NCBI GenBank assembly: GCA_003222455.1
Contig: QHWF01000264.1
Coordinates: 1-5,406 of the forward strand
DNA from: Acidobacteriota bacterium
Lineage (GTDB): Bacteria > Acidobacteriota > Vicinamibacteria > Vicinamibacterales > CAVVIG01
DNA: 5,406 nt
Reading direction: 5' to 3'
Positions 1 to 4,221 of the stretch are shown piece by piece (the stretch's first letter is position 1; each line of letters begins with the position of its first letter). The notes under the pieces were generated by a model. That model searched no databases. It saw only the letters and a list, made by a program, of their open reading frames with translations, and was not told the DNA's origin. A program made the translations under genes and the position numbers.

Positions 1-796
1 CGTCGGCCAGGATGCGAAAGATCGCGTCGTAGTCGATCAAGCCTTTTCCCGTCTCGCCGTGCTTCAGTTGCGCGGCGTAGCCGAGCGTGCCATCGGCCTG
101 CCGTAAATCCTCGAGCGCCGCACCCTCTGTGAGATAGCGGTCCGACGCGTGCATGGTCACGACTCGCGCCATGACGCGACCGAGAAACCGCACCGGATCG
201 TAGCCGCCGACGAGCGCGTTGGACGGATCGTACTGGACACCGAGATATGGCGAATCGACACGGTCGAGGATTTCCAGGAAGATGTCTTCCGGCTGCGCGA
301 ATTCCGGGTAGCGCCAGGTCCCGTCCTTATAGTGATTCTCCAGGCAGAGCACAACGCCGCGGCGTTCGGCGTATTCGATCGATCGACGCAGGCCGTCGAC
401 GGTCCGCGCCATCCCTTCTTGCCGCGTGAGGCCAGGTCGCTTCTGACCGCTGAGCGTCCGGCAGTATCTGGTACCGAGCGTCACGGCGAGATCGATCGCC
501 CTCCGCTGGCGCTCGACCTGTCGTGCACGCTCGTCGGCATCGTCGTGCGTAAAATCGGGTGAGAAGCACAGCATCGAGGTCGCCTGACCTGTCTCCGCCA
601 TCGCCTCGACGACCGGATCGACGCCGGCGGCATCGAAGCTGCGAAAGAACCCGTCGTAGTGCTCGATGCCTTCGCCGCCGAGGGCGGCCGCCGATCGGAT
701 CCACTGGACATAGTCCATCTCGCCGCGACAGAGGCGGTCGAAGTAGCACTTCGGAAACACGCTCACGCGGGGACGCGAGGCCGCTCCGGCGATCAC
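1..796 (-). CDS. Sugar phosphate isomerase/epimerase (xylose isomerase-like TIM barrel), 3' end missing
   Basis: The gene runs off the left edge, leaving 265 codons without a stop. I translated it by hand from the minus strand. It looks like an AP-endonuclease-2/xylose-isomerase-like TIM barrel, a family of metal-dependent cytosolic enzymes that interconvert ketoses and aldoses or epimerise keto sugars; some members do other keto-sugar chemistry. Counting from GTG 796, visible motifs are SVFPKCYFD (12-20), GGEGIEHYDGFF (40-51), LENHY (152-156), QYDPSN (188-193), TMHASDR (214-220) and HGETGKGLIDYD (246-257). E153, D190, H216 and E248 match the Glu/Asp/His/Glu metal set of D-tagatose 3-epimerase-type enzymes. 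The start is uncertain: the frame opens after TAA at 800-802, giving GTG at 796, but GTG 766 (reading MSVFPKC) or 760 would also suit the family. None has a good Shine-Dalgarno. It is the last visible gene of the cluster and a repeat fills its leader. Family is firm; substrate is unknown. Confidence 0.88.
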   Translation of the reverse strand, partial: MIAGAASRPRVSVFPKCYFDRLCRGEMDYVQWIRSAAALGGEGIEHYDGFFRSFDAAGVDPVVEAMAETGQATSMLCFSPDFTHDDADERARQVERQRRAIDLAVTLGTRYCRTLSGQKRPGLTRQEGMARTVDGLRRSIEYAERRGVVLCLENHYKDGTWRYPEFAQPEDIFLEILDRVDSPYLGVQYDPSNALVGGYDPVRFLGRVMARVVTMHASDRYLTEGAALEDLRQADGTLGYAAQLKHGETGKGLIDYDAIFRILAD

Positions 797-809
797 GGAT
801 TACCCATTG

Positions 810-865
810 CTTTCAGCAGCATCGCGATGATCAGCGGCATTGGGCCACGAAGACACGAAGACACG
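810..865 (-). repeat. Dispersed leader repeat, copy 1
   Basis: This block matches 4072-4129. Both copies begin CTTTCAG on the plus strand, continue with a 17-mer (here GCATCGCGATGATCAGC, 819-835) and end in ACACGAAG units (here 844-865, 20 of 22 bases identical to 4108-4129). The first 26 bases match at 21 positions without gaps; a 2-base indel precedes the ACACGAAG part. It fills most of the gap between the DUF4177 stop (875-877) and the isomerase start. Read with the genes, it is a TTCGTG-rich stretch followed by GCTGATCATCGCGATGC. It contains the 8-bp palindrome ATCGCGAT (821-828). Function is unknown. Confidence 0.75.
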
Positions 866-874
866 TACAAGAAT

Positions 875-1144
875 TCACGCGGCGACCCGCTTGAAGTAGA
901 AGAGCACCGTACGGCGGAGGGTGACTACGGCAGCCAGTTCCCAGCCGCTTACGCCCAGGGCATTCAGCTCCTCTTCGGACAGCAATCCTTCAGCGGCGGT
1001 GTTCTTGACGATGATCTTGTACTCCCATGTCTGTTTCTCGTAAACGTAGACCATCGGCGGGTGAACCTGGGTGCCTTGAGGCAGTTGCGGCCGGGCAGGC
1101 TGTTCGATGGCCGGCTGCTTCGGGTCGGTGAGTCCGCTCAACAT
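875..1144 (-). CDS. Small DUF4177-like protein
   Basis: The product is 89 residues. The first third is rich in proline and probably disordered (prolines at 8, 11, 16, 19, 22, 29 and 30). The rest is a short folded domain with WEYK at 40-43, an LNALGVSGWELAAV helix-strand segment at 60-73 and FYFKR at 82-86. This WEYK / GWELV / Y-F-K-R layout is typical of DUF4177, a small alpha-beta domain of unknown function. No signal peptide or membrane segment is visible. I chose ATG 1144 over an upstream in-frame start at 1186 because AAGAGGTG (minus strand, 1148-1155) sits at good spacing before it, and the 14 extra residues do not resemble the family. It lies 63 bases after the SDR stop and is probably co-transcribed, but nothing ties it to sugar metabolism. 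Family is likely; role is unknown. Confidence 0.8.
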   Translation of the reverse strand: MLSGLTDPKQPAIEQPARPQLPQGTQVHPPMVYVYEKQTWEYKIIVKNTAAEGLLSEEELNALGVSGWELAAVVTLRRTVLFYFKRVAA

Positions 1145-1147
1145 GAT

Positions 1148-1155
1148 CACCTCTT
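1148..1155 (-). promoter_or_regulatory. Shine-Dalgarno deciding the DUF4177 start
   Basis: AAGAGGTG on the minus strand places its AGAGG core 5 bases upstream of ATG 1144. It supports that start over the one at 1186. Confidence 0.7.
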
Positions 1156-1182
1156 GGCTGAGCCGCGTGTTGTGATGGCGAG

Positions 1183-1203
1183 GCACTCCAAGGCTTGGAG
1201 CGC
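1183..1203 (-). terminator. Hairpin after the SDR gene (weak terminator candidate)
   Basis: CTCCAA (1186-1191) pairs with TTGGAG (1195-1200) around a GGC loop, and GC/GC pairs extend the stem after one mismatch. It begins 4 bases beyond the SDR stop codon. No T-run follows in the direction of transcription, so it is not a canonical intrinsic terminator. It could slow RNA decay or mark partial termination before the DUF4177 gene. Confidence 0.3.
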
Positions 1204-1207
1204 TTAC

Positions 1208-1987
1208 TCACGAGTTCGGCAGCGCCCCCGGCGGGTACTGTTCGAGATCGAGGACGCTGCCGGTCACGCACTCGCTCTCGTCGGATGCGAAATACGCCGC
1301 CGCATGCGCCACGTCGAGCGGGGCGAGCAGCCGCCCGAACGGCCGCGTGGCGATCGCCTGCTCGATCCACTCGTCGCCCTTGCCTTCCTGTTCACGCTTC
1401 ACCCGCCGCTCCCCCTCGGTGAGGGTCCAGCCGACGTTGATCTGGTTGACACGGATCCGATATTGGTTCAGCAGCGACGCCGCGTTCTTCGTGAAGGTCA
1501 TGAGGCCGCCTTTCGAGACCGAATAGGCACCCAGCTTCGGTTCGCCCACATAAGCGAGAATCGACCCGACGTTGACAACCGATCCACCGCCCCGCGCGCG
1601 CAGGTGCGGGATCGCGGCCTGCAACAGGATGAACGGCGCGCGCAGGTTCACCGCCATGATCGTGTCCCAGCGCGCGACAGGAATGTGCTCCAGATCGCCC
1701 CGGCCCGTATCGGCCGCGTTGTTGACGAGGATGTCGAGGCCGCCAAAACGTTCGACGGCGAAGCGAATCAACGCGCGACACACATCCTCCTGCGTCAAAT
1801 CGCCGTCGAAATAGTCGGCGTCGCGGCCAACTGACCTGACGCGTCGGACCGTCTCCAGACCATCCGCCCGGTCACGGCCATGGACGAGGACGTGCGATCC
1901 AAGCCCGGCGAAATGTTCCGCGATGCCGCGCCCGATTCCCGAGGTTGCGCCAGTGATCACCGATACCTTGCCGTCCAGGTCCCTCAT
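1208..1987 (-). CDS. SDR-family NAD(P)-dependent oxidoreductase
   Basis: The product is 259 residues, the usual size for a classical SDR: a cytosolic Rossmann enzyme that oxidises or reduces a hydroxyl/keto group with NAD(P). Motifs are in order and intact: cofactor loop TGATSGIG (12-19), HGRD after the second strand (36-39; R38 hints at NADP), DGDL (61-64), NNAA (89-92), and catalytic N114, S142, Y155 and K159 in YSVSK (155-159). The NVGWTLTEGE segment (184-193) belongs to the substrate lid region. The start is ATG 1987, which overlaps the TGA of the upstream dehydrogenase as ATGA (1984-1987), a translational coupling arrangement; no clear Shine-Dalgarno precedes it. The frame stays open much further upstream, but that extension only mirrors the dehydrogenase gene. 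The partner dehydrogenase suggests a sugar or polyol substrate; the exact one is unknown. Confidence 0.93.
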   Translation of the reverse strand: MRDLDGKVSVITGATSGIGRGIAEHFAGLGSHVLVHGRDRADGLETVRRVRSVGRDADYFDGDLTQEDVCRALIRFAVERFGGLDILVNNAADTGRGDLEHIPVARWDTIMAVNLRAPFILLQAAIPHLRARGGGSVVNVGSILAYVGEPKLGAYSVSKGGLMTFTKNAASLLNQYRIRVNQINVGWTLTEGERRVKREQEGKGDEWIEQAIATRPFGRLLAPLDVAHAAAYFASDESECVTGSVLDLEQYPPGALPNS

Positions 1988-3021
1988 GGAATCAACACCG
2001 ATTTGATGACGCGCCCGTCGTGCATGGCATCGAACGCCTCGCGCCAGCCATCGAGCGGTGACGTCAATCCGACAATCGCCTCCGGCATGGTCCGGCGCCG
2101 ATCCAGCAGATGGACGACGCGCTCCCAGACCGGGAAGTTGTGGCTGAAGGATCCCTGCAGCCGCACGTTCTTCTGCACGAGCGGATTGATGTCGACGGCC
2201 ACCAGATCCGGCGACCAGCCGACTTTGGTGATCTGGGCGCCCGGGCGCGCCAGCGCCAGCGCCACGGCGAGCGGCCGGCTCGCGCCCGTGGCATCGCACA
2301 CCAGATCCGCGCCGAGCGGCTCGAAGCCGCGCACCACTTCGTCGAGATTCTCCCGCTCGGCATCGACGACACGCGTCGCACCGAGCCGGTGCGCCGTCTC
2401 GAGCCGCGCCGCATCGGCAGAACGGCCGGCGACAATCAGCGGATCGGCGCCGGCCAGCGCCGCCATGCGCGCGCAGAGCAACCCGATGGGTCCGGGTCCG
2501 AGCACCACGACGAGATCGCCCGGTCGGATCGTCGAGTTGACGCACATCGCGTTGTAGGCCACGGCATGCGGCTCAGCGAGGCACGCGAGCTCGAACGGGA
2601 GCGTCTCGGGAATCCGATGGAGGCACCGGCCAGGTACCTTGACATACGACGCCATGGCGCCGTCGATCCCGTAACCGAACCCTTTGCGCTGCGGACACAG
2701 ATTGTACCGGCCGGTCCGGCATAACACGCAATCGCCGCACACCTCCGCCGCCGTCTCACAGACTACGCGATCGCCTTCGCGGAAGTGTTTCAGGCGGCGT
2801 CCAGCCTTCGCCACGGTTCCGGCGAACTCGTGGCCGAGCACCACCGGCACGTTGACCGGCCACGAATGCGTGTTGTATGCCTGGTGCACGTCGGACCCGC
2901 AGACCGAGACCGCCCCGACACGGAGCAGCGCGTCGTCGTCTCCGATGTCGGGCACCGCCACCTCGCGCAGTTCCACGGCAAGCGGCGCGAGCGCGTATTG
3001 GACGACGGCGGGCTGGGTCAT
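1984..3021 (-). CDS. Zinc-dependent alcohol dehydrogenase, sorbitol/threonine dehydrogenase-like (MDR)
   Basis: The product is 345 residues, full length for a zinc-dependent medium-chain dehydrogenase. Such enzymes oxidise a secondary alcohol of a polyol, sugar or amino acid with NAD(P) in the cytosol. The N-terminal GroES-like domain carries the catalytic zinc ligands C41 (VCGSD, 40-44) and H64/E65 (GHEFAG, 63-68), plus E150 in AEPHAVAYN (149-157). The structural zinc loop has C95, C98, C101 and C109. The Rossmann domain begins with GPGPIG at 175-180. The pattern is closest to L-iditol/sorbitol dehydrogenase, galactitol-1-phosphate dehydrogenase and L-threonine 3-dehydrogenase; sequence alone does not choose among them, though the neighbours favour a polyol or sugar. 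Translation is coupled to the SDR by a 4-base overlap. The start ATG 3021 fits the family N-terminus but has no recognisable Shine-Dalgarno, because a repeat begins 4 bases upstream. Confidence 0.93.
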   Translation of the reverse strand: MTQPAVVQYALAPLAVELREVAVPDIGDDDALLRVGAVSVCGSDVHQAYNTHSWPVNVPVVLGHEFAGTVAKAGRRLKHFREGDRVVCETAAEVCGDCVLCRTGRYNLCPQRKGFGYGIDGAMASYVKVPGRCLHRIPETLPFELACLAEPHAVAYNAMCVNSTIRPGDLVVVLGPGPIGLLCARMAALAGADPLIVAGRSADAARLETAHRLGATRVVDAERENLDEVVRGFEPLGADLVCDATGASRPLAVALALARPGAQITKVGWSPDLVAVDINPLVQKNVRLQGSFSHNFPVWERVVHLLDRRRTMPEAIVGLTSPLDGWREAFDAMHDGRVIKSVLIP

Positions 3022-3130
3022 GATCGTTTCGACAGGTTCAGGCTCTGGGCTCTGGGCTTCAGGCCTGTTCAGTTCAGTACCGCAGCCCGGCAGCCGATGG
3101 CCTGTGAAGAAATCGGCCGGCGGCCTCTCG

Positions 3131-3172
3131 TCCCTCGACTCTGCTCGGGACGACTCTGAGCCTGTCGAAGGG
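3131..3172. repeat. 42-bp imperfect palindrome of the TTCGACAGGCTCAG type
   Basis: CCCTCGAC (3132-3139) pairs with GTCGAAGGG (3164-3172) with one bulged base, and GCTC/GAGC pairing lies further inside. The right half carries CTGAGCCTGTCGAAGGG (3156-3172). I recall this as a motif scattered through many environmental bacterial genomes; that is memory, not a search result. A degenerate half-copy lies at 3025-3041 in the opposite orientation. Confidence 0.6.
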
Positions 3173-3265
3173 TCGTAGCGCAGGCCTTCCCGCCTTCGCT
3201 TCGCTTCGGCGTGGCACGCCGTAGCGCGAAGCGCGGAGGCAGCAGGCCTGCATCACGGCCGCCGG

Positions 3266-3284
3266 GCAGCCCTGAAGGGGCTGC
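3266..3284 (-). other. Stable GC-rich hairpin downstream of the HUMPS gene
   Basis: GCAGCCC and GGGCTGC (3266-3272 and 3278-3284) form a 7-bp stem around a 5-base loop. It lies about 25 bases beyond the HUMPS stop in the direction of transcription. There is no T-tract, so it is more likely a repeat module or a 3'-end stabiliser than an intrinsic terminator. Confidence 0.4.
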
Positions 3285-3309
3285 GCTACCAGTGATTTCT
3301 TCACAGGCC

Positions 3310-4062
3310 CTAAAGGCGGCCTGCGCTACGAGAGCCGTTCCGGTGCGTCGCTTTACGAATCTCGGCGCAAATCTCAGCGAGCGCGTCGCGGAGACTCGCG
3401 CCTTCCGCCGCTTTGAAGTCGTCTGGCGCGATGACCAGCGGCGCCCCGAGCACGACCAGCGGCGCGCCGCGCGACGGACATTCGATCGCTTGCCGGATGG
3501 ACAATCCGCCGACGGCCTGCACCGGAACCGACACCGCGCGAACCACGGCATCCAGTTCGTCCATCGGGCTCAGCCCCCGCACCATTCGCCGCTCGTCGTA
3601 GCCGATGTGGTGGACGATGAAGTCGACGCCGAGATCTTCCAGCCAGCGCGCGCAGGCCACACGATCGGGTGCGGCCAGATTGTCGCCCATGACTTTGATG
3701 CCGAAATCGCGACCGGCGTCGACCACGCGCCGGATGGTCGCCTCGTGCGCGCGACCCATCACGACTACCAGGTTCGCGCCGGCCCTGGCCATCATCTTTG
3801 CCTCGAGATACCCGCCATCCATCACCTTGAGATCCGCGACGATGGGATGATCGGGAAAACGGGCGCGAAGCTGCTCCACCGCCCGCACGCCCTCGGCCAG
3901 GATCAGCGGCGTGCCGGCTTCAAGCCAATCGACGCCGGCGTCCACCGCCACCGCGGCGGTCTCGAGGCCCTCGTCGATGGACGTGACGTCAAGGGAAATC
4001 TGGACGATCGGAAACGTGAGTGAATCGAGATTCATATCCACACCGAGCGCCGCCGCGGACAC
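3310..4062 (-). CDS. HUMPS-family (OMP decarboxylase superfamily) protein, 3-hexulose-6-phosphate synthase-like
   Basis: The product is a 250-residue TIM barrel of the OMP decarboxylase superfamily branch that includes 3-hexulose-6-phosphate synthase (HPS, aldol chemistry with formaldehyde and ribulose 5-phosphate) and 3-keto-L-gulonate-6-phosphate decarboxylase (KGPDC). The active-site pattern is intact: D25 (QISLDV), E48 (LEAGTPLI, 47-54), then D77, K79 and D82 in ADLKVMDGG (76-84), with the same spacing as Asp/Glu/Asp-x-Lys-x-x-Asp in KGPDC. Further on are GDNLAA (126-131) and HHIGYDE (151-157), closer to the HTGxD of HPS than to the HxxR of KGPDC. GTG 4062 is supported by AAAGGAG at ideal spacing; it adds about 15 residues before the barrel. 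The last residues (SRSAGRL) are encoded inside a dispersed repeat. It follows the transporter and precedes two dehydrogenases. Superfamily is firm; the exact reaction is not. Confidence 0.9.
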   Translation of the reverse strand: MSAAALGVDMNLDSLTFPIVQISLDVTSIDEGLETAAVAVDAGVDWLEAGTPLILAEGVRAVEQLRARFPDHPIVADLKVMDGGYLEAKMMARAGANLVVVMGRAHEATIRRVVDAGRDFGIKVMGDNLAAPDRVACARWLEDLGVDFIVHHIGYDERRMVRGLSPMDELDAVVRAVSVPVQAVGGLSIRQAIECPSRGAPLVVLGAPLVIAPDDFKAAEGASLRDALAEICAEIRKATHRNGSRSAGRL

Positions 4063-4067
4063 GCCCT

Positions 4068-4075
4068 ACTCCTTT
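4068..4075 (-). promoter_or_regulatory. Strong Shine-Dalgarno of the HUMPS gene
   Basis: AAAGGAGT on the minus strand puts AGGAG 6 bases before GTG 4062. It decides the GTG start over the internal ATG at residue 10. It is the best ribosome binding site in the window and partly overlaps the start of repeat copy 2. Confidence 0.8.
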
Positions 4076-4129
4076 CAGGGGCATCATGATAATCAGCTTC
4101 ATCATTTGCCACGAAGCCACGAAAACACG
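4072..4129 (-). repeat. Dispersed leader repeat, copy 2
   Basis: This is the second copy of the block at 810-865, in the same orientation and again just upstream of a minus-strand start codon, here the HUMPS gene. Its 17-mer is GCATCATGATAATCAGC (4081-4097), and the ACACGAAG-type units run from 4108, continuing with another ACGAAG to 4132. It carries the palindrome ATCATGAT (4083-4090) where copy 1 has ATCGCGAT. The bases beyond it (4136-4204) hold no gene I can support. Confidence 0.75.
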
Positions 4130-4204
4130 AAGAAGATATGTGCAACAACGCCGCTGATTACCCAGCTGCCCGGTTCAACGCGACACGCTCGACCGCCCGT
4201 CCCG

Positions 4205-4221
4205 GCATTGCGATAATCAGC
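4205..4221 (-). repeat. Partial third copy of the 17-mer over the transporter stop codon
   Basis: GCATTGCGATAATCAGC matches the 17-mer of copy 1 at 15 of 17 positions and lacks the ACACGAAG part. The transporter stop codon (4217-4219) lies inside it. Its TAATCAGC (4214-4221) is inverted as GCTGATTA at 4153-4160 and directly repeated at 4090-4097, so a long-loop hairpin after the transporter stop is possible. Confidence 0.5.

Larger units (their letters stand above)
3099..3309. repeat. 211-bp segment bounded by perfect 16-bp inverted repeats (MITE-like)
   Basis: GGCCTGTGAAGAAATC at 3099-3114 and its exact reverse complement at 3294-3309 enclose 179 bases of nested hairpins. The right end abuts the HUMPS stop codon (3310-3312). 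No target-site duplication is visible (left flank ends CGAT, right flank begins CTAA), so mobility is not shown. It could equally be two independent copies of a dispersed module in opposite orientation. Confidence 0.55.
3026..3331. repeat. Composite palindromic intergenic element
   Basis: The 288 bases between the dehydrogenase start and the HUMPS stop hold no convincing gene and are built of repeat modules that extend into the HUMPS 3' end. TTCGACAGGTTCAG (3028-3041) is inverted at 3156-3169 with 13 of 14 matches. CTCTGGG is tandemly doubled at 3043-3056. GGCCTGTGAAGAAATC (3099-3114) is perfectly inverted at 3294-3309. A 14-bp module at 3173-3186 (containing GTAGCGCAGGCC) is perfectly inverted at 3318-3331. 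CTTCG is repeated three times at 3194-3208, GGCGTG/CACGCC flank one base at 3208-3220, and GCAGGCCTGC (3242-3251) is a palindrome. I see no transposase, so this is a non-autonomous or purely structural element. Confidence 0.8.

Noticed and set aside
327..749. A 140-codon minus-strand open frame
   Set aside because: It is in a different frame from the isomerase, which shows the LENHY, QYDPSN and MHASDR motifs over the same bases. The shadow frame is arginine-rich and featureless.
842..865. ACACGAAG tandem units as a possible CRISPR array
   Set aside because: The units are only 8 bases long, adjacent and without spacers. They are part of a dispersed intergenic repeat.
659..1834. A 391-codon plus-strand open frame
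   Set aside because: It lies antisense across the isomerase start, the DUF4177 gene and most of the SDR gene. Its translation is arginine-rich with no recognisable motif, while the minus-strand frames carry complete catalytic signatures. Long antisense frames are common in high-GC DNA.
1988..2545. N-terminal extension of the SDR frame to 445 residues
   Set aside because: The extension is an out-of-frame shadow of the zinc dehydrogenase gene. A classical SDR begins at ATG 1987, and the ATGA overlap supports that start.
3040..3309. Small coding frames across the intergenic element
   Set aside because: Frames exist on both strands, but they run through palindromic repeat modules, lack ribosome binding sites and read as low-complexity arginine/alanine-rich peptides.
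3211..4023. A 270-codon plus-strand open frame
   Set aside because: It is antisense to the HUMPS gene, starts within the palindromic repeat element and shows no family motif.
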